Assembly: GCA_965277735.1 (NCBI GenBank)
Contig: CBDIDO010000002.1
Coordinates: 372,001 to 436,000 of the forward strand
DNA from: RH-AL1 sp965277735
GTDB lineage: Bacteria > Pseudomonadota > Alphaproteobacteria > Rhizobiales > Beijerinckiaceae
Direction: 5' to 3'
Length of the DNA: 64,000 bases
Below are positions 51,393 through 60,976 of the stretch, piece by piece. A model generated the notes under the pieces. It made no database searches, was not told where the DNA came from, and was given only the letters and a program-made list of their open reading frames with translations. Position 1 is the stretch's first letter, and the number at the start of each line of letters is the position of its first letter. The position numbers and the translations under genes are program-made.

Positions 51393-52834
51393 CGCAGGCG
51401 AACGAACCGCTGTGGACGGGCCTCGGCCTCGTCGCCCCGCTCCGCGCGCGCGTCGGCGGTGAGATGGCGGCCGGCGTGCCGCCTGCGGTCAACGGCATTT
51501 CCATCGACACGCGGACGTTGCAGCCGGGCGACCTGTTCTTCGCGATCAAGGGCGATCAGACCGACGGGCACGATTACGTCCAGAAGGCCTTCGCCGCCGG
51601 CGCCGCCGCGGCCGTGGTCGACGAGGCGCACGCCGATGCCCTCGCCAGCGCCGGCCCGCTCTACATCGTGCACGACGTGCTCGACAGCATGGTCGGCCTC
51701 GGCGAGGCGGCGCGCGCGCGCACTGGCGCCCGGGTCGTCGCCATCACCGGTTCGGTTGGCAAGACCTCGACGAAGGAGGCGCTGCGCCTCGCGCTGACGC
51801 CGGCCGGCGCCGTGCATGCCTCGGCCGCCTCCTACAACAATCATTGGGGCGTGCCGCTGACGCTCGCCCGGATGCCGAAGGCGACGCGCTTCTGCATCTC
51901 CGAGATCGGCATGAACCACGCCGGCGAGATCACGCCGCTGACCGCGATGGTGCGCCCGCACATCGCGATCGTCACGACCGTGGCGCCGGTGCACCTCGAG
52001 TTCTTCCCCTCGGTCGAGGCGATCGCCGACGCCAAGGCCGAGATCTTCTCCGGCCTCGAGCCGGGCGGCGTCGCGATCCTCAACCGCGACAATCCGCATT
52101 TCGCGCGGCTCGAGGAAGCGGCGCGGCACTCGCCAGCGGGCCTCGTCTCGACCTTCGGTTCGCACGAATCGGCTGACGCGCGGATCCTCGAGTTCGTGCC
52201 GGGATCCGACCACTCGACGATCCACGCCATGGTCGTCGGGCGCGACGTTACCTACCGTCTCGGCGCGCCGGGGCGTCATCTCGCCGAGAATTCGCTCGCC
52301 GTGCTGCTCGCCGCGCATGCCGTCGGTGCCGACCTCCAGGAGGCGGCCCAGACGCTCGCCTTCTTCCAGGCGCAGCAGGGCCGCGGCGAGCGCGTCGCCA
52401 TCGCGACGCCGGACGGCCCGATCACGCTGATCGACGAGAGCTACAACGCCAACCCCGCCTCGATGCGGGCTGCGCTTTCCCTCGCCGGCACGATGAGGCC
52501 GGCGGACGACGGGCGCCGGATCGCCGTGCTCGGCGATATGCTCGAGCTCGGCACACGCTCGGGCGAGCTGCACGCCGAACTCGCCGACGAGATCGCCTCG
52601 AACCATTTCGACCTGGTGCTCGCCGCCGGCCCGATGATGCGCTCCCTTGCCGACGCGCTCGAGGATCGAGTCGCGGTCGAGTGGCGCGAGAACGCCGCCG
52701 CGCTGCAGCCCGCCGTGCTCGATATCGTCCGCGCTGGCGACGTCGTCGTCGTCAAGGGCTCCAACGGCAGCCGCCTGTCCCCCATCGTCGCCGCGCTCAA
52801 GCAGCATCACGCCGCCGCTCCGGCGCACGTATAA
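51389..52834 (+). CDS. murF: UDP-MurNAc-tripeptide:D-Ala-D-Ala ligase
   Basis: 481 residues. MurF adds the D-Ala-D-Ala dipeptide to complete the UDP-MurNAc pentapeptide. N-terminal substrate domain: GISIDTRTLQPGDLFFAIKG; ATP loop: ITGSVGKTSTKE; Mur family segments EIGMNHAGEI and LIDESYNANPASM. The C-terminus is typical. It is coupled to murE and followed ten bases later by mraY. Confidence 0.96.
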   Translation: MTQANEPLWTGLGLVAPLRARVGGEMAAGVPPAVNGISIDTRTLQPGDLFFAIKGDQTDGHDYVQKAFAAGAAAAVVDEAHADALASAGPLYIVHDVLDSMVGLGEAARARTGARVVAITGSVGKTSTKEALRLALTPAGAVHASAASYNNHWGVPLTLARMPKATRFCISEIGMNHAGEITPLTAMVRPHIAIVTTVAPVHLEFFPSVEAIADAKAEIFSGLEPGGVAILNRDNPHFARLEEAARHSPAGLVSTFGSHESADARILEFVPGSDHSTIHAMVVGRDVTYRLGAPGRHLAENSLAVLLAAHAVGADLQEAAQTLAFFQAQQGRGERVAIATPDGPITLIDESYNANPASMRAALSLAGTMRPADDGRRIAVLGDMLELGTRSGELHAELADEIASNHFDLVLAAGPMMRSLADALEDRVAVEWRENAAALQPAVLDIVRAGDVVVVKGSNGSRLSPIVAALKQHHAAAPAHV

Positions 52835-52844
52835 GGACCGCCGG

Positions 52845-53927
52845 ATGCTCTACTACCTCGCGGACCTGACGCCCCATACGGGGCCGCTCAACGTATTCCG
52901 CTACATCACCTTCCGCACCGGCGGCGCGGTCGGCACGGCGCTGCTCTTCGTGTTCTTCTTCGGGCCGGCCATCATCGCGGCGCTGCGCGTCAAGCAGGGC
53001 AAGGGCCAACCGATCCGTGAGGACGGCCCGGCTTCGCACCTGCTGACAAAGAAAGGCACGCCGACGATGGGCGGCCTGATGATCCTCGCCGGGCTCATCG
53101 TCGCCACGCTGCTCTGGGCGCACCTGTCCAATTACTTCGTCTGGACGGTGCTTCTCGTCGTGATCGGCTTCGGTCTCGTCGGCTTCTACGACGATTATCT
53201 GAAGGTGACGCGCCAGACGCATGCCGGCTTCTCCGGCCGCTCGCGCCTCGCGATCGAGGGCGCCGTCGCGCTCGTCGCGTGCAGCATCATGTATGCCTGC
53301 GGTACCGTGCACGCAGGCAGCCTCGCGATCCCCGGCATCAACGGCTACGTGGCCAACCTCGGGTGGGCGTTCCCGTTCGTCGGCGCGTTCGTGATCGTCG
53401 CCGCCGGCAACGCGGTCAATCTCACCGACGGGCTCGACGGGCTCGCGATCGTGCCGGTCATCATCGCCGCCGGCGCGTTCGGCTTCATCTCGTATCTCGT
53501 CGGCAACGCGATCTTCGCGAAATATCTCGGCATTAATTTCGTGATCGAGGCGGGCGAGCTCGCCATCGTCTGCGGCGCACTGATCGGCGCCGGCATGGGC
53601 TTCCTGTGGTTCAACGCGCCGCCCGCGCAGATCTTCATGGGCGACACGGGATCCCTGGCCCTGGGAGGGCTACTCGGCACGATCGCGGTGGCGGTGAAGC
53701 ACGAGATCGTGCTCGTCATCGTCGGCGGGCTCTTCGTGCTCGAGGCGGTGTCGGTGATCGTGCAGGTGACGAGCTTCAAGCTCACGGGCAAGCGCGTCTT
53801 CCGGATGGCGCCGATCCACCACCATTTCGAGCAGCTCGGCTGGTCTGAGCCGCAGATTGTCATCCGCTTCTGGATCATCGCCTTCGCGCTGGCGCTGATC
53901 GGGCTGTCGACGCTCAAGCTGCGATGA
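52845..53927 (+). CDS. mraY: Phospho-MurNAc-pentapeptide transferase
   Basis: 360 residues with about ten membrane helices, from an ATG with AAGGA upstream. MraY moves phospho-MurNAc-pentapeptide to undecaprenyl phosphate, giving lipid I at the inner membrane. Motifs: KKGTPTMGG, FYDDYLKV (Asp pair), NAVNLTDGLDGLA, FNAPPAQIFMGDTGSLALGG and APIHHHFEQLGW. All catalytic residues are present. It overlaps murD by ATGA. Confidence 0.97.
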   Translation: MLYYLADLTPHTGPLNVFRYITFRTGGAVGTALLFVFFFGPAIIAALRVKQGKGQPIREDGPASHLLTKKGTPTMGGLMILAGLIVATLLWAHLSNYFVWTVLLVVIGFGLVGFYDDYLKVTRQTHAGFSGRSRLAIEGAVALVACSIMYACGTVHAGSLAIPGINGYVANLGWAFPFVGAFVIVAAGNAVNLTDGLDGLAIVPVIIAAGAFGFISYLVGNAIFAKYLGINFVIEAGELAIVCGALIGAGMGFLWFNAPPAQIFMGDTGSLALGGLLGTIAVAVKHEIVLVIVGGLFVLEAVSVIVQVTSFKLTGKRVFRMAPIHHHFEQLGWSEPQIVIRFWIIAFALALIGLSTLKLR

Positions 53928-55324
53928 CGCCGCTGTCTGCCTTTGCCGGAAAGACCGTCGCCCTGTTCGGCCTCGGCTCGTCCGGCCTCGATGCGGCCCG
54001 CGCGCTGATCGCCGGCGGCGCCCACGTCGCCGCCTGGGACGACAAGGAGGCCTCGCGCACCAAGGCCGCGGCGGCCGGGATCGCGATCGTCGACCTGCAC
54101 GAGGCCGACTGGTCGCCGTTCGCCGCGCTGGTGCTGGCGCCCGGCGTGCCGCTGACCCACCCGACCCCCCACTGGACCGTGCCGCTGGCGCACGCGGCCG
54201 GCGTCGAGATCATCGGCGACATCGAGCTGTTCGGCCGCGAACGCGAAAGCATCGCGCCGGGCGCGCCGTTCGTCGCGATCACCGGGACCAACGGCAAGTC
54301 GACCACGACAGCGCTCACCGCGCACCTCTTCCGATACTTCGGCCACGAGGTGGCGATGGGCGGCAACATCGGGACGCCGATCCTGCAGCTCCCGCCGCCC
54401 GCGCCGGACCGCGTCCACGTCGTCGAGTGCTCGTCGTTCCAGATCGATCTCTCGCCGACCCTCCACCCGTCGGTCGGCGTGCTGATGAACCTGACGCCGG
54501 ACCATCTCGACCGGCACGGCACGATGGCCGCCTACGCGGCGATCAAGGCGCGGCTCGTCGCCGGCGCCGACCGCGCCGTGGTCTCGATCGACGATCCCGA
54601 TTGCCGCGCCATCGCCTTCCACCTCGCCGGCCAGGGCCACGACGTCGCGACGATCTCGGTCGCCGGCCATGCGGTCGAAAACGGCATCACGCTCGACGGC
54701 ACGCGACTGATGCGCCACCGCGCCGGCACAGCGTCGGCGATCGCCGATCTCGACGGCATCGCCTCGCTGCGCGGCGCCCACAACGCACAGAACGCCGCCG
54801 CCGCGATCCTGGCGCTCGGCGACGAGGCGGATGACCTGGAGAAGCTGCAGGCGGCGCTGCGCAGCTTTCCAGGCCTCGCGCATCGCATGGAGCAGGTCGG
54901 CCGAAGCAATGGTGTGCTGTTCATCAACGATTCCAAGGCGACCAACGCGGATGCCGCCGAGAAGGCGCTGCTCGCCTTCCCGCGCGTGCACTGGATCATC
55001 GGCGGCCGCGCCAAGGAAGGCGGCATCGAGCCGCTGCGCCCGCTCTTCGATCGTGTCGTGAAGGCCTATTGCATCGGCGAGGCGGGCCCCGCCTTCGCGT
55101 CGACCTTGCACGCGTCGCAGGTGCCCTTCGAGATGTGCGGCACGCTCGACGTCGCGACCAAGGCCGCCGCGGCCGACGCCCGCGCCGCGCACCGGCGCTC
55201 GGGCGCCGACGAGGTCGTCCTGCTGTCGCCCGCCTGCGCCTCCTACGACCAATACCCCGACTTCGAGAAGCGCGGCGACGCGTTTCGCCAACTGGCAGAA
55301 GGTCTGCTAAAGGCGGGAGCGTGA
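53924..55324 (+). CDS. murD: UDP-MurNAc-L-alanine:D-glutamate ligase
   Basis: 466 residues. MurD adds D-Glu to UDP-MurNAc-L-Ala. N-terminal uridine-binding domain: VALFGLGSSGLDAARAL; ATP loop: AITGTNGKSTTTAL; further VECSSFQID, NLTPDHLDRHG, INDSKATNADA and the end SPACASYDQYPDFEKRG. The gap to ftsW (75 bases) is among the largest in the cluster. Confidence 0.97.
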   Translation: MTPLSAFAGKTVALFGLGSSGLDAARALIAGGAHVAAWDDKEASRTKAAAAGIAIVDLHEADWSPFAALVLAPGVPLTHPTPHWTVPLAHAAGVEIIGDIELFGRERESIAPGAPFVAITGTNGKSTTTALTAHLFRYFGHEVAMGGNIGTPILQLPPPAPDRVHVVECSSFQIDLSPTLHPSVGVLMNLTPDHLDRHGTMAAYAAIKARLVAGADRAVVSIDDPDCRAIAFHLAGQGHDVATISVAGHAVENGITLDGTRLMRHRAGTASAIADLDGIASLRGAHNAQNAAAAILALGDEADDLEKLQAALRSFPGLAHRMEQVGRSNGVLFINDSKATNADAAEKALLAFPRVHWIIGGRAKEGGIEPLRPLFDRVVKAYCIGEAGPAFASTLHASQVPFEMCGTLDVATKAAAADARAAHRRSGADEVVLLSPACASYDQYPDFEKRGDAFRQLAEGLLKAGA

Positions 55325-55399
55325 AAGGCATGGTTAATCGTTCCCTGCGATGATCCCGAGGAGGAGTGCCGGGCCGTCCCGGCGGTGAGGTCACGCCCA

Positions 55400-56578
55400 A
55401 TGGTTTCGCGCGCGCAACGGACGGCCCTGGCCAATTGGTGGTGGACCGTCGATCGCTGGCTCCTCGCGGCGCTCGCGATCCTCGTCGTCGCCGGCATGAT
55501 CCTCACCATGGCGGCCTCCCCCGCCGTCGCCGAGCGCATCAACCTCCCGACCTTCCATTTCGTCGATCGTCAGGCGATCGCCCTCATCCCCGCCATCGCC
55601 GTGCTGATCGCGGTCTCCTTCCTGACCCCGCGCCAGGTGCGGCGCATGGCGATCATCGTCTTCGCGGTCTCGATGGGGCTCATCCTCGTCGCGCTGCTGT
55701 TCGGCCACGAGGTGAAGGGCTCGCGCCGCTGGATCTTCGGCATCCAGCCGTCGGAATTTCTGAAGCCGGCCTTCGTCATCCTCGTCGCCTGGGCCTTCTC
55801 GGAGGGCGGCAAGCGGCGCGACGTGCCCGGCACGCTGATCGCCATCCTGCTGTGGCCGCTCACCGTCATCCCACTGATGCTGCAGCCCGACTTCGGGCAG
55901 ACCATGCTGGTTTCGCTGGTCTGGATGGCGCTGTTCTTCATGGCCGGGCTGCACTGGTTCTGGGTGTTCGGCCTCGGCGGCTTCGGCGTCTCCGGCGTGT
56001 TCCTCGCCTACAAGTTCGTGCCGCACGTGCGCGCGCGCATTTTGAAGTTCATGGATCCATCGTCGGGCAACGGCATCACCGACACGTTCCAGGTCGACAC
56101 CGCGCTGGAGACGATCAAGGCTGGCCGCTGGCTCGGCAAGGGACCGGGTGAAGGCACGGTGAAGCGCATCCTGCCGGATGCGCACACCGACTTCATCTTC
56201 GCCGTCACAGGCGAGGAGTTCGGCCTCCTCTCCTGCATCGCGCTCTGCGCGCTCTACGGCTTCATCGTGGTGCGTGGGCTCGTCAAGGCGGGCAAGAGCG
56301 AGGACCCGTTCTGCGCCTTCGCTGGCGCCGGCCTCGTCATGCTGTTCGGCATCCAGGCGGCGATCAACATGGCGGTGAACCTGCACCTGATGCCGGCCAA
56401 GGGCATGACGCTGCCCTTCATCTCCTATGGCGGCTCGTCGCTGGTCTCGGTCGCGCTCGGCATGGGCTTCCTCGTCGCCGTGACGCGCAAGCGCCCGCGC
56501 TCCGAGATCCTCTACGACCGCCAGATCCCCAAAGACGCCAAACCCGGTGCCGCGACCGAGCCGGGCTACGCCCTGTGA
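55400..56578 (+). CDS. ftsW: Septal peptidoglycan polymerase FtsW
   Basis: 392 residues from an ATG with GAGGT nine bases upstream; a GTG at 55385 is an alternative. It is a SEDS-family protein with about ten membrane helices and a large loop containing the catalytic Asp region (GSRRWIFGIQPSEFLKPAFV; LQPDFGQTML; DAHTDFIFAVTGEEFG). It polymerises lipid II together with FtsI. The last motif, LPFISYGGSSLV, is intact. It overlaps murG by GTGA. Confidence 0.96.
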   Translation: MVSRAQRTALANWWWTVDRWLLAALAILVVAGMILTMAASPAVAERINLPTFHFVDRQAIALIPAIAVLIAVSFLTPRQVRRMAIIVFAVSMGLILVALLFGHEVKGSRRWIFGIQPSEFLKPAFVILVAWAFSEGGKRRDVPGTLIAILLWPLTVIPLMLQPDFGQTMLVSLVWMALFFMAGLHWFWVFGLGGFGVSGVFLAYKFVPHVRARILKFMDPSSGNGITDTFQVDTALETIKAGRWLGKGPGEGTVKRILPDAHTDFIFAVTGEEFGLLSCIALCALYGFIVVRGLVKAGKSEDPFCAFAGAGLVMLFGIQAAINMAVNLHLMPAKGMTLPFISYGGSSLVSVALGMGFLVAVTRKRPRSEILYDRQIPKDAKPGAATEPGYAL

Positions 56579-57675
56579 CGCAACGCCCCGTTCTCGTTGC
56601 CGCCGGAGGAACCGGCGGCCACCTCTTCCCGGCCCAGGCTCTCTCCGAGGCACTGGCCAAGCGCAACATTCCCGTCGAGCTCGTCACCGACGATCGCGCG
56701 ATCCGCTACGGCGCCGAGTTTCCGGCGCGCATCATCCATCACGTCGCCGCCGCCACGCCGACCGGCGGCGGCCCGATCGGCCGGGCGCGGGCGATCTTCA
56801 CGCTGCTGCGCGGCACCCAGGCGGCGCGCCGCATCATTCGCCGCGTCAAGCCCCGCTGCGTCGTCGGCTTCGGCGGCTACCCGACGGTGCCACCGGTGCT
56901 CGCCAGCACGCAGCTCAAGGTGCCGACGATCCTGCACGAGCAGAACGCGGTGATGGGGCGCGCCAACAAGTTCCTCGCCGGGCGCGTGCAGGCGCTGGCC
57001 AAGGGCTTCGACAACCTCCAGATCGCCAACCCCAAGATCGCCGCCAAGGCCAAGCTCATCGGCAATCCGGTGCGCCCCACCGTGCTCGTCGCCGCGCGCG
57101 AGCCCTACCCGGCTTTCGGCGGCCAGCTGCGCCTGCTCGTCACCGGCGGCTCGCAGGGCGCGCGTGTGATGTCGGACGTCGTGCCGGCGGCGGTCGCCCT
57201 GCTCGATCCGCTGGAGCGCGCCCGCCTCGTCATCGTCCAGCAGGCGCGCGGCGAGGACGAGGCGCGCGTCCGCCAGGCCTACGAGGCAATGGGCCTCGTC
57301 ACCGAGGTGCAGGCCTTCTTCGCCGACCTCCCGATGCGCATCGCGCAGGCGCATCTCGTCATCGCCCGCTCCGGCGCCTCGACCGTCTCGGAGCTCGCCG
57401 TGATCGGCCGCCCGTCGATCCTCGTCCCCTTCCCGCACGCGCTCGACCAGGACCAGGCGGCGAACGCCGCGCTGCTCGAGAAATCGGGCGCGGCGCTCGT
57501 TGTGAAACAGGTGAACTTCACCCCGGAATGGCTCGCCGACATGATCCGGCTGGCGCTCGCCGACCCGGCCGGCCTCGAGGCGCGCGCCAACGCCGCCCGT
57601 GCCGCCGGCATCTCGGATGCCGCCGAGCGACTTGCCGATCTGGTCGAGACGCTGATGCTGCCGGAGGAGGCGTGA
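56575..57675 (+). CDS. murG: Lipid II synthase MurG (GlcNAc transferase)
   Basis: 366 residues from a GTG that overlaps the ftsW stop. MurG is a GT-B enzyme on the inner face of the membrane that adds GlcNAc to lipid I. The Gly-rich loop AAGGTGGHLFPA, VVGFGGYPTVPP, LHEQNAVMGRAN, VTGGSQGAR and ARSGASTVSELAVIGRPSIL are all present. It is followed 34 bases later by murC. Confidence 0.97.
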   Translation: MTQRPVLVAAGGTGGHLFPAQALSEALAKRNIPVELVTDDRAIRYGAEFPARIIHHVAAATPTGGGPIGRARAIFTLLRGTQAARRIIRRVKPRCVVGFGGYPTVPPVLASTQLKVPTILHEQNAVMGRANKFLAGRVQALAKGFDNLQIANPKIAAKAKLIGNPVRPTVLVAAREPYPAFGGQLRLLVTGGSQGARVMSDVVPAAVALLDPLERARLVIVQQARGEDEARVRQAYEAMGLVTEVQAFFADLPMRIAQAHLVIARSGASTVSELAVIGRPSILVPFPHALDQDQAANAALLEKSGAALVVKQVNFTPEWLADMIRLALADPAGLEARANAARAAGISDAAERLADLVETLMLPEEA

Positions 57676-57709
57676 TAAGCCTGACGCAGGACATTACGGA
57701 GATCCGTTC

Positions 57710-59119
57710 ATGAAATTGCCGACCGAGCTCGGGCCCATCCATTTCGTCGGCATCGGCGGCATCGGCATGTCGGGCATCGCCGAGGTCCTGCTCAACCTCG
57801 GCTACACGGTGCAGGGCTCGGACGCGTCCGAGAACGCCAACGTGCAGCGCCTGCGCGACAAGGGCGCGACCATCCACATCGGCCAGGACCCGAAGAACCT
57901 CGGCGACGCCGAGGTCGTCGTCGTCTCGACAGCGATCCGCCGCGACAACCCCGAGCTCGCCGCCGCGCGCACCGCGCGCCTGCCCGTCGTGCGCCGCGCG
58001 GAAATGCTGGCCGAGCTGATGCGCCTCAAGCACTGCGTCGCGATCGCCGGCACGCACGGCAAGACCACGACGACGTCGCTCGTCGCCACGCTGCTCGATG
58101 CGGGAAAGTTCGACCCGACCGTCATCAACGGCGGCATCATCAACGCCTACGGCACCAACGCCCGGCTCGGCGGCGGCGACTGGATGGTCGTCGAGGCCGA
58201 CGAATCCGACGGCACCTTCCTGAAGCTGCCGGCCGACGTCACCGTCGTCACCAATATCGACCCCGAGCACCTCGACCATTTCGGCACGTTCGACGCGATC
58301 AAGGACGCGTTCCGCGCCTTCGTGGAGAACATCCCCTTCTACGGCTTCGCGGTAATGTGCCTCGACCATCCGACCGTACAGGAGCTGGTCGGGCGCATCG
58401 AGGATCGCCGCGTCGTCACCTACGGCGAGACGCCGCAGGCCGACGTGCGCCTCATCGACGTCGACCTGACCGGCGGCCAGTCCAAGTTCTCCGTCATCAT
58501 CTCGAACCGCAAGACGCGCGGCGAGACGCGCATCGACAATCTCGTCGTGCCGATGCCGGGCCTGCACAACGCGCTCAATGCCACTGCCGCCATCGCCGTC
58601 GCGCACGAGCTCGGTATGAGCGACGACGCGATCCGCGAGGGCTTGGGCAAATTCGGCGGCGTCAAGCGGCGTTTCACCAAGACCGGCGAGTGGAACGGCG
58701 TCGCCATCTACGACGACTACGGCCACCACCCCGTCGAGATCGCCGCGGTGCTGCGTGCCGCGCGCGCGTCGACCAAGGCCAAGGTCATCGCCGTCGTGCA
58801 GCCGCACCGCTACACGCGCCTGCAGTCGCTCTTCAACGAGTTCGCGACCTGCTTCAACGACGCCGACGCGGTCCTCGTCGCGGACGTCTATGCGGCGGGC
58901 GAGGCGCCAATCCCCGACGTCAACCGGGATGCGCTCGTGACCGCGCTGAAGGCGCACGGCCACCGCCGCCCGCTGGCGCTCGCGAGCCCGGACGACCTGC
59001 CCTACATCATCCGCTCGCTCGCCAAGCCCGGCGACTACGTCGTGCTGCTGGGCGCCGGCAACATCACGCAATGGGCCTACGCGCTGCCGGGCCAGCTCGC
59101 CTCGACGAACGGCAAGTGA
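57710..59119 (+). CDS. murC: UDP-MurNAc:L-alanine ligase
   Basis: 469 residues. MurC adds L-Ala, the first stem residue. N-terminus: IHFVGIGGIGMSGIAEVL; ATP loop: AIAGTHGKTTTTSLVA; then EADESDGTF, NIDPEHLDH, IYDDYGHHPVEIAA and VVQPHRYTRL. All signature motifs are present. It overlaps murB by GTGA. Confidence 0.97.
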   Translation: MKLPTELGPIHFVGIGGIGMSGIAEVLLNLGYTVQGSDASENANVQRLRDKGATIHIGQDPKNLGDAEVVVVSTAIRRDNPELAAARTARLPVVRRAEMLAELMRLKHCVAIAGTHGKTTTTSLVATLLDAGKFDPTVINGGIINAYGTNARLGGGDWMVVEADESDGTFLKLPADVTVVTNIDPEHLDHFGTFDAIKDAFRAFVENIPFYGFAVMCLDHPTVQELVGRIEDRRVVTYGETPQADVRLIDVDLTGGQSKFSVIISNRKTRGETRIDNLVVPMPGLHNALNATAAIAVAHELGMSDDAIREGLGKFGGVKRRFTKTGEWNGVAIYDDYGHHPVEIAAVLRAARASTKAKVIAVVQPHRYTRLQSLFNEFATCFNDADAVLVADVYAAGEAPIPDVNRDALVTALKAHGHRRPLALASPDDLPYIIRSLAKPGDYVVLLGAGNITQWAYALPGQLASTNGK

Positions 59120-60024
59120 GCCTCGCCGAAAACCTCAAAAGCCTGATGCCGGCGCTGCGCGGTGAGCTGCGTGCGAACGTGCCGTTAGCGCCGCTCACCT
59201 GGTTCAAGACCGGCGGCCCGGCGGAAGCCGTCTTCCAGCCCGCTGACGAGGAGGACCTCGCCTATTTCCTGACGCGCTGCGATGCTGGCGTTCCAGTCCT
59301 CGTCATCGGTTTGGGCTCGAACCTCCTTGTCCGCGATGGCGGCCTCGAGGGCGTCGTGATCCAGCTCGGCAAGCCGTTTGCCGCCATCACCGTCGACGGC
59401 GAGACCGTCACGGCCGGCGCCGGCGTGCCCGACGTCAAGCTCGCCTCGGCCGCGGCGCAGGCCGGCATCGCCGGGCTCGCGTTCCTGCGCGGCATCCCGG
59501 GTGCGATCGGCGGCGCGCTGCGTATGAACGGCGGCGCGTATGGCACCGAGACGGCCGATGTCTTGATCGAGGCGCGCGGCGTTTCTCGCGATGGGGCGAT
59601 CCGCACCTATTCGCGCGACGACATGGGCTTCACCTACCGCCATTGCGGCATCGCCGAGGACGTCGTCTTCACGCACGCCCGCTTCGCCGGTCGCACCGGC
59701 GATCCGGAGACGATCCGCAAGGAGATGGCCGAGATCACCGCCGCGCGGGCGGCGACGCAGCCCGTCAATACTCGCACCGGCGGCTCGACCTTCAAGAACC
59801 CCGAGGGTCGCAAGGCCTGGCAGCTCGTCCACGACGCCGGCTGCCGCGGGCTCACCCACGGCGACGCGCAGGTCTCCGAGCTGCATACGAATTTCCTGAT
59901 CAACCGCGGACGCGCGACGGCGACCGACCTGGAAGATCTCGGCGAGCTCGTCCGCGCCCGCGTGCTCGAGACGAGCGGCGTCTCGCTCGAGTGGGAGATC
60001 GCCAGGGTCGGGAAGCGCGCATGA
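59116..60024 (+). CDS. murB: UDP-N-acetylenolpyruvoylglucosamine reductase
   Basis: 302 residues from a GTG that overlaps the murC stop. MurB uses FAD and NADPH to form UDP-MurNAc. FAD-binding parts: TWFKTGGPAEAVFQP, VIGLGSNLLVRDGG and FLRGIPGAIGGALRMNGGAY. The substrate/proton-donor region GGSTFKNP has the Ser of the type II pattern, and DLGELVRARV near the end is typical. The gap to ddl is 22 bases. Confidence 0.96.
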   Translation: MSLAENLKSLMPALRGELRANVPLAPLTWFKTGGPAEAVFQPADEEDLAYFLTRCDAGVPVLVIGLGSNLLVRDGGLEGVVIQLGKPFAAITVDGETVTAGAGVPDVKLASAAAQAGIAGLAFLRGIPGAIGGALRMNGGAYGTETADVLIEARGVSRDGAIRTYSRDDMGFTYRHCGIAEDVVFTHARFAGRTGDPETIRKEMAEITAARAATQPVNTRTGGSTFKNPEGRKAWQLVHDAGCRGLTHGDAQVSELHTNFLINRGRATATDLEDLGELVRARVLETSGVSLEWEIARVGKRA

Positions 60025-60046
60025 CGCACAACGAGGGATGCACCGC

Positions 60047-60976
60047 ATGGCCCTGAGAAAGCACGTCGCAGTCCTCTATGGCGGGCTGTCGGCCGAGCGT
60101 GAGGTGTCGCTCGCCTCCGGCGCGGCCTGCGCCAAGGCGCTCGAGGGGCAAGGCTACAAGGTCACGCTCATCGACGTCGACCGCACGATCGGCCAGCGGC
60201 TCGCCGAGTTGCGGCCGGACGTCGCCTTCAATGCGCTGCACGGCAATTTCGGCGAGGATGGCATCGTCCAGGGCATCCTCGAGATGCTGGCGATCCCGTA
60301 TACGCATTCGGGCGTGCTCGCCTCGGCCCTCGCGATGCAAAAGGACCGCGCCAAGGACGTCATGAAAGCGGCCGGCATCCCCGTCGCCGAGGGCGTCACG
60401 ATGCACCGGCTCGAGATCGCCAAGGGCCATCCGATGCCGCCGCCCTACGTGATCAAGCCGGTCTCGGATGGCTCGTCGGTGGGCATTCTCATCGTCAACG
60501 AGGACCACGCGCATCCCCCGCAGGAGTTAACGCGCGCCGACTGGGGGTACGGCGATATCATGCTGGTCGAGAGGTTCGTCGCCGGGCGCGAGCTGACCTG
60601 CGCGGTGATCGGCGAAAAAGCGTCTGATGTCATAGACATACGTGCCGCGGACGGCGGCTGGTACGACTACCACGCGAAATACGCCAAGGGCGGCTCGATC
60701 CACATACTTCCGGCGGATCTTAAAGAAAATGTTTACCATTCTGTACAAGACTTCACCTTAAGGGCGCATCGCGCTCTCGGATGCCGTGGCGTGAGCCGTG
60801 CGGATTTCCGCTACGACGATCGCCCCGGAGGTACGGGTGATCTCATCGTATTGGAGGTCAACACGCAGCCCGGCATGACCGAGACCTCGCTGGTGCCTGA
60901 GTTGGCGGCCTACGTCGGCCTTTCATTCGGCGAGCTGGTGCGATGGATCGTGGAGGACGCCTCCTTAGATCGCTAG
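60047..60976 (+). CDS. ddl: D-alanine--D-alanine ligase
   Basis: 309 residues from the second of two close ATGs (GAGGG eight bases upstream); the first is at 60038. ATP-grasp fold: VLYGGLSAEREVSLASG, FNALHGNFGEDG, the serine/Gly loop KPVSDGSSVGI and VLEVNTQPGMTETSLVPELA. It makes the D-Ala-D-Ala dipeptide used by MurF. Two stretches, about 60613-60645 and 60703-60775, use codons such as ATA, TTA, AAT and GTA that are rare elsewhere in the window. The 3' end overlaps ftsQ by 34 bases. Confidence 0.96.
   Translation: MALRKHVAVLYGGLSAEREVSLASGAACAKALEGQGYKVTLIDVDRTIGQRLAELRPDVAFNALHGNFGEDGIVQGILEMLAIPYTHSGVLASALAMQKDRAKDVMKAAGIPVAEGVTMHRLEIAKGHPMPPPYVIKPVSDGSSVGILIVNEDHAHPPQELTRADWGYGDIMLVERFVAGRELTCAVIGEKASDVIDIRAADGGWYDYHAKYAKGGSIHILPADLKENVYHSVQDFTLRAHRALGCRGVSRADFRYDDRPGGTGDLIVLEVNTQPGMTETSLVPELAAYVGLSFGELVRWIVEDASLDR

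Noticed and set aside
53345..55291. 648-codon frame antisense to mraY and murD
   Set aside because: It is a shadow of two certain genes, with random-looking, Arg-rich protein.
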